Positions 43,191 to 51,507 of a DNA stretch of 64,000 nt are shown here, piece by piece. The notes under the pieces are model-generated. The model worked only from the letters and a program-made list of their open reading frames with translations, was not told where the DNA came from and searched no databases. Each line of letters opens with the position of its first letter. Position 1 is the first letter of the stretch. Both the position numbers and the translations under genes were made by a program. The stretch comes from Nocardia exalbida NBRC 100660 (GTDB lineage Bacteria; Actinomycetota; Actinomycetes; Mycobacteriales; Mycobacteriaceae): positions 45,390 to 109,389 of the forward strand of contig NZ_BAFZ01000062.1 of NCBI RefSeq assembly GCF_000308575.1, read 5' to 3'.

Positions 43191-43657
43191 GGTTTTCGAG
43201 TCCACAGATGTGGGTGTTGACGGTGCAGCATGAGATGCAGGCTGGTGGGCGGGTACAGCGCCAGGAGCCGTTGCTCAGGTGCGGCGACAGCCAGTAGCCG
43301 GTCACCGGCCTGGATGCGGAACGAGCGGCGGACCTCGGCGGGCAGGTGCAGATGATGTTGGGATGTCACCGCGTAGGGGCCGTCGCGGCACTCGGTCACG
43401 ACGATCACCTCATCGGTCGTCTCGATCGCCAGGGCCTGATTTGGTTCCCAGCCAAGCTTTTTCAGTGGCGAGCTGTCCGATAACCGCCCGTTGCCGCCGA
43501 TGGTGGTGACCGAGCAGTACATCGCCCGGGCGTGCTCGGGCACAGCGGGTGGTCCCGGCTTGCGGAACGGGCGGAACACAGGCTGCTGGGCAGCGACGGG
43601 ATCGGAGCGCTTCGGGCTCGCGCCACCGAACATTCCAGAATCGACTGGCCAGTTCAC
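43187..43657 (-). CDS. AbrB/SpoVT-like DNA-binding protein (right copy)
   Basis: Encodes 156 residues, the closest relative of the left-copy protein. The C-terminal half, QHHLHLPAEVRRSFRIQAGD then RLLAVAAPEQRLL, is the AbrB-type hairpin. GTG 43657 has GAGGAGACGT upstream. It is coupled to the recombinase gene and preceded by a conserved promoter-like pair, GGGC motifs and the hairpin. It may act as repressor or as an architectural factor for recombination. Confidence 0.8.
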   Translation of the reverse strand: MNWPVDSGMFGGASPKRSDPVAAQQPVFRPFRKPGPPAVPEHARAMYCSVTTIGGNGRLSDSSPLKKLGWEPNQALAIETTDEVIVVTECRDGPYAVTSQHHLHLPAEVRRSFRIQAGDRLLAVAAPEQRLLALYPPTSLHLMLHRQHPHLWTRKP

Positions 43658-43729
43658 ACGTCTCCTCGTTGGCCGAGATCATTGGATGAATCCCCCACTG
43701 CGCCGCCTCCGACAGGCAGCGTTCCTTCC

Positions 43730-43758
43730 AGCATCCAGGCCACCGACAGCCTGGTCAA
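43730..43758 (-). promoter_or_regulatory. Putative abrB-int promoter (right copy)
   Basis: TTGACC and GATGCT on the minus strand, 17 bases apart, identical to the left copy while the spacer differs. It is about 75 bases upstream of the AbrB start. The -10 is weak, so this rests mainly on conservation. Confidence 0.4.
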
Positions 43759-43860
43759 CCGATACAAACCCCGATCCGCCCCATCCCCGAGCAGGCTGGA
43801 TGCCGACAACAGCTTCCTGATTGCCCACACGTGTCCGGACTCGACTTCAACCACACGAAT

Positions 43861-43887
43861 AGGGCACCCATGCCCTAGATCAGGGCA
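43861..43887. repeat. Clustered AGGGCA/TGCCCT motifs (right copy)
   Basis: AGGGCACCCATGCCCT is a 6-bp inverted repeat, followed by another AGGGCA after five bases. It is conserved with 6438-6463. Candidate recombinase arm or AbrB sites between the tRNA and the module. Confidence 0.45.
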
Positions 43888-43930
43888 GGAATGCACCGTA
43901 CCGGTGCGAAAAGGCCCACCTGAAGCAACA

Positions 43931-43974
43931 AAAAACGCGCATTCAGTGCATAGATGCACTGAATGCGCGTTTTT
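43931..43974. terminator. Perfect 21-bp hairpin, bidirectional terminator (right copy)
   Basis: Arms 43931-43951 and 43954-43974 pair perfectly around a two-base loop, bounded by A5 and T5 tracts. It lies just downstream of the tRNA 3' end and would stop tRNA transcription before the AbrB/recombinase genes, and block read-through the other way. Confidence 0.88.
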
Positions 43975-43975
43975 A

Positions 43976-43993
43976 CGTGTCCGGAGGGGGACT
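43976..43993. other. Right attachment site (tRNA-Leu 3' end)
   Basis: The first 16 bases match 6553-6568 exactly. The repeat covers the tRNA discriminator base, acceptor 3' strand and T-stem start, so integration would leave the tRNA intact. Confidence 0.75.
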
Positions 43994-44062
43994 TGAACCC
44001 CCACGCCCGATAAAGGGCACTAGCACCTCAAGCTAGCGCGTCTGCCATTCCGCCACCCGGAC
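43978..44062 (-). tRNA. tRNA-Leu (anticodon GAG)
   Basis: 85 bases folding as a class II tRNA. The acceptor is GTCCGGG paired with TCCGGAC (one G-T pair) and discriminator A. The D-stem is GCG/CGC, the anticodon stem CTAGC/GCTAG with loop TTGAGGT (GAG at 34-36), with a long variable arm and a T-loop GGGGGTTCAAGTCCCCC. CCA is not encoded. It reads CUC and CUU codons. It is the insertion site of the island. Confidence 0.95.
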
Positions 44063-44746
44063 CGGTGTGCTCAGCAAGATTATCGGATCACTCCGCGTGG
44101 ACCAAATCGCGGCTGGACCTGCGGATTCTCGAGCATGTCGGGATGGGTGGTCGGATGATTATCCGTGCGGGCGGGAGGCCGATGAGGCGCCGTTCGGTTT
44201 GGTGCGTCGCCGGCGTGTCGGGCTACGCGATGGAGCTGCTGACGTGTGGCTCGACCGCGCGGCCGAGGGTACCGAGGGTGACCGGGATGCCCGTCCGCGT
44301 GATCGCTCGCTGGTCGGACCCGTTGTGCTGCAGATACGAGTAGCCGGCACTCGGTCCCTCGCTGCCATGGGCCCAATGCTCGCCTCGGCCGAAGGCGCGT
44401 CAGCCAGCACGGACCGATGGGCGAGCTGCTCGGGAAACACCGCGCCTGTGCACAAGCGAACGGTGAATGCCAGCTATTCGCCTGCTCTGATCGGCCAGCG
44501 CGAGACGGGTCGGGGAGGGTGATGCCGTACCGAGTTGAGGAGGCGTCGCTAGCAAACAAAAACCCTCTGAGCTGGTCCAATGATGGGCTCTTCGGTGAGC
44601 TGATCCTTCCTGGGGCGACTATCGAGGGGCCGAAGCCGTAGAGGATCGCAGGGAATCAGGTAGGTAGCTACTCGCGTCACGAGGAAGATGTGCGCCCACA
44701 CTCGACTGGATCCTCGAGGGCATACCGGCCTCGGGGGGAGGTGATC
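44063..44746. other. Intergenic, no convincing gene
   Basis: About 680 bases between the tRNA and the surface-protein gene. Frames on both strands are Arg/Pro-rich and have no ribosome binding sites. The right edge carries the strong GGGGGGAGG site for the next gene. Confidence 0.5.
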
Positions 44747-45706
44747 ATGAGAAACGACTCGCAAGCACTTCTTGTCGCGGTGGCCATAGCAGGCCTGTTC
44801 GGCGCCGTGCCGGTATCCGTCGCGGCGCCGGAGCCGATTCCCACCGTGCCCGTCCCGCCCAGCACGGCGGGGCCGGTGTGGCCGGTGAGCACGCCGACAG
44901 ATAGCACGCCGCCTTCGACTGGGGAAACGGAGCCGCAGACCACCACCAAGACGCCCGATCCCACGGCCACGGGGACGAATCCTGAGCCGACAACCACGAC
45001 GACCGGGCCGAATCCGCCGACCACCACAAGCGAACCGCTCCGGACAACTGCGCGACCATCGAGTGCCGGCCCGACCCCCGTACCGTCCGAGAGTCCCGCG
45101 CCCGCGCTCGTCGCTCCGGCCACCGCAGAACTCGGCACCGCTATCACCGTGCGGGGCGAGCGCTGGCCCTGTGACCTGGTGCGGGCCTTTCCGGACTGGT
45201 CCGGATCGGTGACTGCCCAGGTACGAGGTGGCGTGTTCGATGTGCGCGTCGATGTGCCCGAAGGGGTCCAGCTGGGTTCGCACGCCATTTCCGCCGCGTG
45301 CGTCGGAGCCTCCCAGGGCGTTGCCGCGCGGACATCCATCGAGATGATCCACGCGCGGCTGGTCACCACTACCGACGAGCGCGCGAACACAGAGCCGTCC
45401 GGCGAGCGTCCACCGTCGCCGGGGCAAGCCGAGGACAGGGATCAGGACACCGGCATCGGCGACATACTCGGCCTCGGAGGGTTCCTTCTCCTCCTCGGCG
45501 CCGCGGCGCTGGTTGTACGCGGTCGCCGGAAACGCCCGAATGAGGCGCCGCGCAAAAAGGATCCGCGTCTTCCGCAGGTACACGTGCGGGTGGTCGCGGA
45601 CGTCCCCCCGATGATCCACGTTCGCCAGGTCACCCGTGCTCCGGACGTGCGGGTACGGCTGCGGGCCTGCGAACCGTGGCTGAACGTCAAGGAGGTGCTC
45701 GGATGA
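44747..45706 (+). CDS. Surface-anchored Pro/Thr-rich protein with one membrane segment
   Basis: Encodes 319 residues from ATG 44747 with GGGGGGAGG upstream. A signal peptide (about 1-26, LLVAVAIAGLFGAVPVSVAA) precedes a Pro/Thr-rich stalk (30-115) and a compact domain (about 118-205, AELGTAITVRGERWPCDLV with two Cys). After an acidic linker a hydrophobic segment (GGFLLLLGAAALVV) ends in RGRRKR, so the tail of about 50 residues is cytoplasmic. Function unknown. It is followed by two overlapping small genes, so the three probably work together at the envelope. Confidence 0.78.
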   Translation: MRNDSQALLVAVAIAGLFGAVPVSVAAPEPIPTVPVPPSTAGPVWPVSTPTDSTPPSTGETEPQTTTKTPDPTATGTNPEPTTTTTGPNPPTTTSEPLRTTARPSSAGPTPVPSESPAPALVAPATAELGTAITVRGERWPCDLVRAFPDWSGSVTAQVRGGVFDVRVDVPEGVQLGSHAISAACVGASQGVAARTSIEMIHARLVTTTDERANTEPSGERPPSPGQAEDRDQDTGIGDILGLGGFLLLLGAAALVVRGRRKRPNEAPRKKDPRLPQVHVRVVADVPPMIHVRQVTRAPDVRVRLRACEPWLNVKEVLG

Positions 45707-46353
45707 CGAGTCCAGCGTCGATGAGTGCTCGGTCGGTTCTTTTCCACAACGCCCCGCATGATGTCGAGGTGGGTGAGCTGGCCGAGCGCCTGCACGAAAG
45801 GGGCGCCGAACACCTGGCCCTGCGCCGGGCGCCGGCCGTGGCCCCGACACTGGGGTCGGTGGCGCTGCACGAGGTGGCCGAGACCATCGATGGACTGCTC
45901 GAGGTCGACCTGGGCAGTGTCGCGATCGGGGGTTGGCGCCGCTACGACCGGTTGCGCTCGGCGGCGATGCGAACCCGCGCCGGTGGAACCGAACAGGTCA
46001 CGCTGTTCGAGCACGAGATCACCCAGACCTACAGTCCGTGCCTGGACGTCACCATCGACGGAAATTCGGTCGGGGAGTTCACGATAGAATTCTGCGTCGC
46101 GATACTGCTCCAGCCGCTCGCCGCCACCGTCCGCAACGGGATGCTGGCGGCACTGGGCCCCGGTGACTGCACGGTGGCGGTTTCGATCGGCGCGCCGGAA
46201 CTCGGGCCGATCATGCGGCGCGAACGCAGACTGCACACGGCGACGATGATCGACCTTCGACGGCCCATACCCCTCGTCGAGCTGCCTTCGACCTTGCCCG
46301 TCGGGCGAGTATCCACGGCGCGCCCACCGCAAGCACGGTGGGCCGGTGGGTGA
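45703..46353 (+). CDS. Hypothetical protein, 216 residues
   Basis: ATG 45703 overlaps the surface-protein stop by ATGA. The product is soluble, with an alpha/beta centre (VTLFEHEITQTYSPCLDVTI, then EFTIEFCVAILLQPLA). No family recognised. Tight coupling suggests a cytoplasmic partner of the surface protein. Confidence 0.7.
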   Translation: MTSPASMSARSVLFHNAPHDVEVGELAERLHERGAEHLALRRAPAVAPTLGSVALHEVAETIDGLLEVDLGSVAIGGWRRYDRLRSAAMRTRAGGTEQVTLFEHEITQTYSPCLDVTIDGNSVGEFTIEFCVAILLQPLAATVRNGMLAALGPGDCTVAVSIGAPELGPIMRRERRLHTATMIDLRRPIPLVELPSTLPVGRVSTARPPQARWAGG

Positions 46354-46642
46354 GTTCGACCGACTCCTCGCGGTCGGTGAGGAGCTGCGCAGTGTGGCGG
46401 TGGCCAGTGCCGTGCATTCGGCGCTGTTTCCGGCCGTCAGGAACCGAGCCCGTTCACGCGTCTTCTACTCGAGGTTTCCCGCGGTGCGCGGATACGAGCG
46501 CCGAGTAGTTCAGATCACCGATGCGGGGGAACGGGAAGGACCCCGCGGGCCCGCTCGATCCGCTCCGCGCATCGCACGAGAACTTCCACCGCGTCCGTTG
46601 GAGGGGTCTCCCGCCGCCAGATGGCGCGGAACCGGCGGGTGA
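46346..46642 (+). CDS. Small hypothetical protein, up to 98 residues
   Basis: GTG 46346 overlaps the previous stop. The first 60 residues (FDRLLAVGEELRSVAVASAV and PAVRGYERRVVQITDAGE) look protein-like. The last 40 run antisense to the LysR gene and are Arg/Pro-rich, so the true product may be shorter or the frame spurious beyond 46530. Confidence 0.4.
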   Translation: MGEFDRLLAVGEELRSVAVASAVHSALFPAVRNRARSRVFYSRFPAVRGYERRVVQITDAGEREGPRGPARSAPRIARELPPRPLEGSPAARWRGTGG

Positions 46643-47459
46643 GCAGTGCGGCGTCCGCGACGGGCACCCGCGCTACCCGGCCTGCGGTCAGCTCGGGTCC
46701 GGCGATCAGAGCGCTGAGCACCGCGGGCGCCATCGCGCCTCGGACCGCGCCGAGAATGGCTGCGGCGGAACCGAGTTCCGCGGCCGGGGGAGCGGGCGTG
46801 CAGTGCGCGGCGAGCATCTCCCACACCGTATCGCGAGTGCCGGACCCCGGCTCTCGCCACAGCAGCGGGGTGGCGGCCAGTTCGCGCAGCGTGACCGGCT
46901 CGGTGCGCCGCGCCCACGGATGGTCCGGCCCCACGATGACGACCAGGTCGTCGGTGCCCAACACCCGGCCGCTCAGACCGGCTGGTGGGTGTGGGCCCTC
47001 GACGAAACCGATGTCCGCAGCGCCCTCGCGCACCATGGCCTCCACCTGACGGCTGTTGCCGACCTCCAGCGCCACCACGGCGTCCGGCCGGACTGTCCGC
47101 AGGGCCGCCAGCCACTGTGGAATACGGTGATCGGCGATAGTTTTGGAGGCAGCGATGCGCGCCCGCGGAGCCCGCTCGGCATGCAGACCCGCGACGGCGT
47201 TCGTGAACACCTCCGCTGCCGCGAGCACCGTCCGCGCGTGCTCGACCACGGTGCGGCCCGCGTCGGTGAGCGCCGAACCGGTCGGGCCGCGATCGAGCAG
47301 CCGCAGCCGTAACCGGCGCTCCAGCGAACTGATCCGCATGCTGGCCGCCGGCTGGCTGATCCCCTGCCTGCGCGCGGCCGCGCCCAGACTGCCTGTCTCC
47401 GCTACCGAGACCAGCAGGTCCAGCACGGTGAGATCGGGAGTTTCTGGGCTCAAGGTCAT
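46515..47459 (-). CDS. LysR-family transcriptional regulator
   Basis: Encodes 314 residues. The N-terminal helix-turn-helix is LDLLVSVAETGSLGAAARRQ, then ISQPAASMRISSLERRL; the remaining 220 residues are the periplasmic-binding-like effector domain (RIAASKTIADHRIPQWL onward). It is divergent from the transporter gene, with only 11 bases between the two start codons as drawn. A palindrome spans both starts, so the regulator probably controls the transporter and itself. Confidence 0.88.
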   Translation of the reverse strand: MTLSPETPDLTVLDLLVSVAETGSLGAAARRQGISQPAASMRISSLERRLRLRLLDRGPTGSALTDAGRTVVEHARTVLAAAEVFTNAVAGLHAERAPRARIAASKTIADHRIPQWLAALRTVRPDAVVALEVGNSRQVEAMVREGAADIGFVEGPHPPAGLSGRVLGTDDLVVIVGPDHPWARRTEPVTLRELAATPLLWREPGSGTRDTVWEMLAAHCTPAPPAAELGSAAAILGAVRGAMAPAVLSALIAGPELTAGRVARVPVADAALLTRRFRAIWRRETPPTDAVEVLVRCAERIERARGVLPVPPHR

Positions 47460-47473
47460 AAGCCGAGCTTATG
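47457..47473. promoter_or_regulatory. LysR-type palindrome between divergent starts
   Basis: CATAAGCCGAGCTTATG is a perfect 6-bp inverted repeat with a 5-base centre and contains a T-N11-A core. It includes both putative ATG start codons, which implies that the transporter's real start may lie downstream (for example GTG 47531). Confidence 0.55.
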
Positions 47474-48538
47474 ATGTCGGTGGTAATCGCGGTCTACCAG
47501 GCGGGCGCCGCTGCGGCCACCATCGGGCAGGTGAACACGCTGCACCGATTCGTCCCGGGCCTGGCGCTGGCCGCGTTCCTCGCTACTCTGTCCACCGTCG
47601 CCGGGCGCCTCGTTCCAGTGGTCGGCGCGCCGGTGACCGCCCTCACCGCCGGCATCCTCGTCGGCGCGCTCGCGCGCGGCGGGGGCACCGACACCGGGCG
47701 GTTCGCGCCCGGCCTGGCGTTCACCCGCGATCGCGTGCTCGCCTGCGCCGTCGTGCTGCTCGGTCTGGACCTGCCCGTCGACGCGGTACTCACCGTCGGC
47801 CGCGACACCGCGGTCGTGCTACTGGGCACGCTGCTGGCAGGCGCGGTCGCGGCGGTGTTCGTGGGCCGATTACTCGCACTGCACCGCGAGTCGGAGATCC
47901 TGATCGCGGCGGGCACCACCATCTGCGGAGCATCCGCCATCGCGGCGGTCACCGCGGTCATCGCGCCCGCACGGGACCGGGTGGCGTACGCGCTCGGCAC
48001 CATCTTCGTCTTCAATATCGTCGCGGTGCTGGTCTATCCGCCACTGGGTCGGATGCTCGGCCTCTCGCAGCAGGCGTTCGGTCTGTGGGCGGGCACCGCG
48101 ATCAACGACACCTCCTCGGTGCTCGCCGCCGGTGTGGCGTTCGGACCGGTGGCCGCGTCGTTCGCGGTGATCGTCAAACTGACGCGCAGCCTCATGATCG
48201 TGCCGCTGTGCATCGGGCTGCACTTCACCGAGTGCCGGCTGCCCCGCCCGGACGCCGCTGGAACAGCGCCGATGTGGCGCACCATTCCGCTGTTCGTTGT
48301 GCTGTTCCTCGCCGCCTCGGTGATCGCCGGAACCGGGGTGCTACCCGAGGGATGGACTGTCGCGTCCACCACGGTGAGCGGCTGGCTGGTCGCAGCGGTG
48401 CTGGCCGCCGTCGGCGCCTCGCTGGACTGGCGGCGCATGCGTGCCACCGGCCCGCGCCCGCTGCTCTACGGCGGCATCCTCGGCCTGGTGCTCGCCATCT
48501 CCGCCCTGCTGCTGCTCGCGGCGACCGGATGGACCTGA
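47471..48538 (+). CDS. YeiH/UPF0324-family membrane transporter (putative sulfate exporter)
   Basis: Encodes up to 355 residues with about ten hydrophobic segments. Family-like stretches include LTAGILVGALARG, VVLLGLDLPVDAVLTVG, LIAAGTTICGASAIAAVTAV, GLWAGTAINDTSSVLAAGVAFG and IVKLTRSLMIVPLCIG. Members are annotated as putative sulfate exporters; the substrate has rarely been tested. The start is uncertain (47471, or GTG 47531, giving the usual N-terminus). Confidence 0.85.
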   Translation: MMSVVIAVYQAGAAAATIGQVNTLHRFVPGLALAAFLATLSTVAGRLVPVVGAPVTALTAGILVGALARGGGTDTGRFAPGLAFTRDRVLACAVVLLGLDLPVDAVLTVGRDTAVVLLGTLLAGAVAAVFVGRLLALHRESEILIAAGTTICGASAIAAVTAVIAPARDRVAYALGTIFVFNIVAVLVYPPLGRMLGLSQQAFGLWAGTAINDTSSVLAAGVAFGPVAASFAVIVKLTRSLMIVPLCIGLHFTECRLPRPDAAGTAPMWRTIPLFVVLFLAASVIAGTGVLPEGWTVASTTVSGWLVAAVLAAVGASLDWRRMRATGPRPLLYGGILGLVLAISALLLLAATGWT

Positions 48539-48682
48539 TCACGTATACGGCCCTTCGGGCGAAGTTCGACGGCGAGAACTCGACGGCCTCGGCTCGAGAA
48601 CGGGGTAGTGGGCCGGCGTGTCCCGGCTGCCGTCGACTCCGCCACCCGTCGATATGCCCCGCTGATGTACGAGCAGGCGGAT

Positions 48683-49276
48683 TCACCTTCGGAGTACGGG
48701 GGTCAGCAGCGCTATGATCCGATCGGCGTATGCCGGGTCGAGTTGCGCGCCGCTGACGAGCAGCCGGTAGTAAAGAGCCCCATAGATCAGGTCGATGACG
48801 GCGTCGGTGTCGAGATCGTCCGGGAGTTCGCCATTGTCGATTCCGGCGGCGATGAGCACGCCCACGTCGGCGCGCCGGCCGTCGAGGAACCGTTCGCGTA
48901 ATGCCGTGGCCAGTTCGGGGTCGTGCTGAGCGGCTGCGATCAAGGCGACGAACGGGCGCCTGGCCTCGGGGGTGTTCATCAACTGCGCCACGCGCCGGAG
49001 CTGGATCCGCAACCGGGTCAGGGCATCGCCGTCGGCGGGAGCCTCCATCCGGTCGGCGAAGGCGTCGGTGAAGGCATCCATCAGCACCGCAGCCTTGGTC
49101 GGCCACCACCGATAGATGGTGTTCTTGCTGACACCGGCCCGCGCGGCGATGTCGTCCATGCTCAGCCCGGGCAGCCCTCGGTCGGTCAGTAGTTCCCGCG
49201 CCGCGGTCAGTACCGCTGTGCGTGATCGCTCACTGCGTGGCCGTCCCGGCCCGCGTGCAACCTTCTGCTCTGCCAC
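48683..49276 (-). CDS. TetR-family transcriptional regulator
   Basis: Encodes 197 residues from GTG 49276; a longer frame crosses the operator and is unlikely. The helix-turn-helix is LSMDDIAARAGVSKNTIYRWWPTK. The C-terminal domain is helical (TetR_C-like ALYYRLLVSGAQLDP). It is divergent from the SDR gene, with a palindromic operator between them. Confidence 0.9.
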   Translation of the reverse strand: MAEQKVARGPGRPRSERSRTAVLTAARELLTDRGLPGLSMDDIAARAGVSKNTIYRWWPTKAAVLMDAFTDAFADRMEAPADGDALTRLRIQLRRVAQLMNTPEARRPFVALIAAAQHDPELATALRERFLDGRRADVGVLIAAGIDNGELPDDLDTDAVIDLIYGALYYRLLVSGAQLDPAYADRIIALLTPVLRR

Positions 49277-49298
49277 GGCGCAATCATATACTTTCAAA

Positions 49299-49319
49299 TA
49301 CGATATGGTCAGTATCGTA
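49299..49319. promoter_or_regulatory. TetR operator palindrome
   Basis: TACGATA and TATCGTA are perfect inverted arms separated by seven bases, in AT-rich DNA between the TetR and SDR start codons. It overlaps the likely promoters of both genes. Confidence 0.75.
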
Positions 49320-49346
49320 AATATGAGATGGTGAGGAGTGATGATC

Positions 49347-50171
49347 ATGAGTGATCGAGTGTGGTTGGTGACCGGTGCGTCATCGGGATTCGGCTATGCG
49401 ATATGCCAGGCCGTGGCGACGGGCGGTGGCCGGGTGGTCGCGACGGCACGCACCCCCGAGCGGTCGCAATCCCTGCAAGAACTGGCGGCCGCCCATCCCG
49501 GTCGCGTTCTCGTCACGCCGCTGGATGTCACCGACGGCGAACAGGGGCGGCGGGCGGTGGCGCAGGCGGTGGAGGCGTTCGGGCGCCTGGATGTGGTGGT
49601 GAACAACGCCGGTTACGGCGTCTTCGGCGCGCTGGAAGAGATCCCCGACAGCGCGGTGCGGGGCGCCTTCGAGACGAACGTGTTCGGATCACTGAACATG
49701 ATTCGCGCATGCCTGCCGGTGCTGAGGGAGCGCAAGCGCGGCCATATCGTGCAGATCTCATCGGTGGCGGGTGTCGCGGCCCCCTCACCGGGCTTGGGTC
49801 TCTACGCGGCCACCAAGTTCGCCGTGGAAGGTATGAACGAAGGCCTGTCCAAAGAAGTCGCCCACCTGGGTATCGGCGTCACGATCGTCGAACCCGGCAT
49901 GTTCGGCACGAATTTCGTTGCCGCACTTGATATCACCTCCGTCCAGCACCCCGACTACGCCGCCAGCGTCGAGGCGGCGCGCGAACGTCTGGCCGACCTC
50001 GACCCGAATGTGTACGGGGATCCCGTCCATGCGGCACAGCAGATCATCGCCGCCGTCGAATCTCCCACGCCCCCGTTGCGGCTGCCGCTGGGCCGGGACG
50101 CGGTCGCCGCGATCCATGCCAAACTGACCGAACAACTCGCCGAACTGCCCGAACCGGTCACTGTCGCCTGA
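49347..50171 (+). CDS. Short-chain dehydrogenase/reductase
   Basis: Encodes 274 residues from ATG 49347 (GAGGAG eight bases upstream; earlier in-frame starts at 49338 and 49341 are possible). The NAD(P)-binding motif TGASSGFG, the NNAG strand, a catalytic Ser in QISSVAGVAAP and the YAATK Tyr/Lys pair are intact. ARTP after the second strand suggests NADP use. It is probably repressed by the divergent TetR protein. Substrate unknown. Confidence 0.9.
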   Translation: MSDRVWLVTGASSGFGYAICQAVATGGGRVVATARTPERSQSLQELAAAHPGRVLVTPLDVTDGEQGRRAVAQAVEAFGRLDVVVNNAGYGVFGALEEIPDSAVRGAFETNVFGSLNMIRACLPVLRERKRGHIVQISSVAGVAAPSPGLGLYAATKFAVEGMNEGLSKEVAHLGIGVTIVEPGMFGTNFVAALDITSVQHPDYAASVEAARERLADLDPNVYGDPVHAAQQIIAAVESPTPPLRLPLGRDAVAAIHAKLTEQLAELPEPVTVA

Positions 50172-50577
50172 TCCTCGGCGGCCGGGTACCGCCCCTGCGT
50201 CGCAGCGAGCGGGAACCGTCGAAGGCAGACAGATGCCGTCGGCAATCCAGGCACCACTGGGTAGTGGGAATCACTCGAAGTAGGTGGATCGAGATCTCGC
50301 TGTCGCAGCCGCGGCAGCGGCCGTAGCGGCCTGAGGTGATGAGGCTGATGGTTCCATCGATGTCGGCCAACGCGTGCCGTGCGGCGACGGCCAATTTCTC
50401 GGCGACCTGCCGCCTGGCCATTTCCGCCGCGTCGGTGGGTTCGGCCGCACGATCGATCTCGGCTTCGAGTTCGGCCAGTTGTCGCACTCGGAAGCGACGT
50501 TGCTGATCCAGTCCGGCTCGCAGCGCCGGTAGGTGATCGGATAGGCGTTCGGGTGAGGCGGTGGGTGCGGAAGTCAT
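50158..50577 (-). CDS. DksA/TraR-type zinc-finger protein
   Basis: Encodes 139 residues. A long coiled-coil N-terminal half (LAELEAEIDRAAEPTDAAE with an ALADIDGTISLI helix) is followed by CRGC, then CLDC, a four-Cys zinc finger in the TraR/DksA position. It may modulate RNA polymerase. The C-terminus overlaps the SDR stop region by 14 bases on the other strand. Confidence 0.85.
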   Translation of the reverse strand: MTSAPTASPERLSDHLPALRAGLDQQRRFRVRQLAELEAEIDRAAEPTDAAEMARRQVAEKLAVAARHALADIDGTISLITSGRYGRCRGCDSEISIHLLRVIPTTQWCLDCRRHLSAFDGSRSLRRRGGTRPPRIRRQ

Positions 50578-50625
50578 CCGGGTCTCCAGGGCTCGTGGTT
50601 CGGAATGTGCTGGGCCGAGTCGGTG

Positions 50626-51213
50626 TCAGTGCGCGCCGGCGGCCGCAGCGGCCCGTCCGGCAGCGACGGTCACGGCGCGGATCCCGGGCACCGTACGGGT
50701 CAGGGCGAGGGCGATGCGCCGTTCGGATTCGTCGGCGAACCGGCCGGAGACGGTGGCGTCACCCTCCTCGACAGTGACCTGCCAGCGCCGTGCGCCGGTG
50801 TACTGGTCGAGCAGCGTCTGGGCATCGGCCGCGAGTGCGTCGTCGGGGGTGAGCATGATTCGTAACGCGTCGCCGCGGCTGAACATCCCGACCACGCGGC
50901 CGTCGGCATCGACGACCGGCAGACTGCGCAGTCCGGGACCCACCAGCCTGCTCATCACCTCGGCCAGCGCCGCGGCGCCGGGGATCGACACCGCCGGCGT
51001 GGTCATCACCGCACCGACCGTGTCGTCGAGTTCGCCTGCCCGCAAGAGATCACCGCTGGTGATCACCCCGATGAGGCGATCGGCCTGGTCGAGAACCGGC
51101 AACGCCTCGTAGCCCAGTTCGGCGAGCATCAGCGCCGCGGCGCGTGCCGGATCGTCATGCCGCACAGCAATGATCGGCCGTTGCATGACCTCACATACCT
51201 GCATGTTCCTCAT
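50626..51213 (-). CDS. CBS-domain pair plus BON domain protein
   Basis: Encodes 195 residues from ATG 51213, with a GGAG about nine bases upstream. Two CBS domains occupy residues about 1-130 (VMQRPIIAVRHDDPARAAAL, LIGVITSGDLLRA, MTTPAVSIPGAAALAEVMSR, VVGMFSRGDALRI). A BON domain (TVEEGDATVSGRFADESERR) follows. It probably senses adenine nucleotides; the BON part may bind membranes or partners. It is not obviously part of an operon. Confidence 0.88.
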   Translation of the reverse strand: MRNMQVCEVMQRPIIAVRHDDPARAAALMLAELGYEALPVLDQADRLIGVITSGDLLRAGELDDTVGAVMTTPAVSIPGAAALAEVMSRLVGPGLRSLPVVDADGRVVGMFSRGDALRIMLTPDDALAADAQTLLDQYTGARRWQVTVEEGDATVSGRFADESERRIALALTRTVPGIRAVTVAAGRAAAAAGAH

Positions 51214-51507
51214 GCCGTTCAACTCCGCTTCAGCTAGTACCGGTTCGGCTCCGAAGTCGGAACCGTTGTCGCTCCCGGCCGGGTGGGAAGTGTCGTCAGG
51301 GACGGGCCGAGCCGGCGCCGCCCCTGACGACGCGCAGGCCCTGGTGCAGGGCTGGTCTCAGTCGCTCGGACCTACCGGCATCGCCGACTCGACTCTTCCT
51401 GCCTTGCGACTGCTGCTCGATTCCATGATCGTTCGGTGTCGAGAAGTTCGGTTGCGCTGATCCGACAATCGAGGAGCCGGGATTTGTGGCGGCAGGACAG
51501 CGCGGAC

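Larger units (their letters stand above)
6553..43993. mobile_element. Putative tRNA-Leu-integrated genomic island, about 37.4 kb
   Basis: It is bounded by a 16-base direct repeat whose right copy is the 3' end of an intact tRNA-Leu gene. The recombinase (42057-43190) is the last gene before the tRNA. The interior is rich in cargo: type III restriction-modification, an ABC-3C-like operon, a STAND nuclease, a WXG100 toxin operon, a ThiC-like cluster, an amino-sugar-like cluster, several IS remnants and a conjugation-ATPase fragment. The left boundary abuts an older copy of the same recombinase end, suggesting tandem insertion. Whether it can still excise is doubtful because the recombinase deviates at conserved residues and the conjugation gene is broken. 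Confidence 0.7.

Noticed and set aside
44080..44580. Minus-strand frame after the tRNA as a gene
   Set aside because: Arg/Pro/His-rich with no ribosome binding site or family resemblance.
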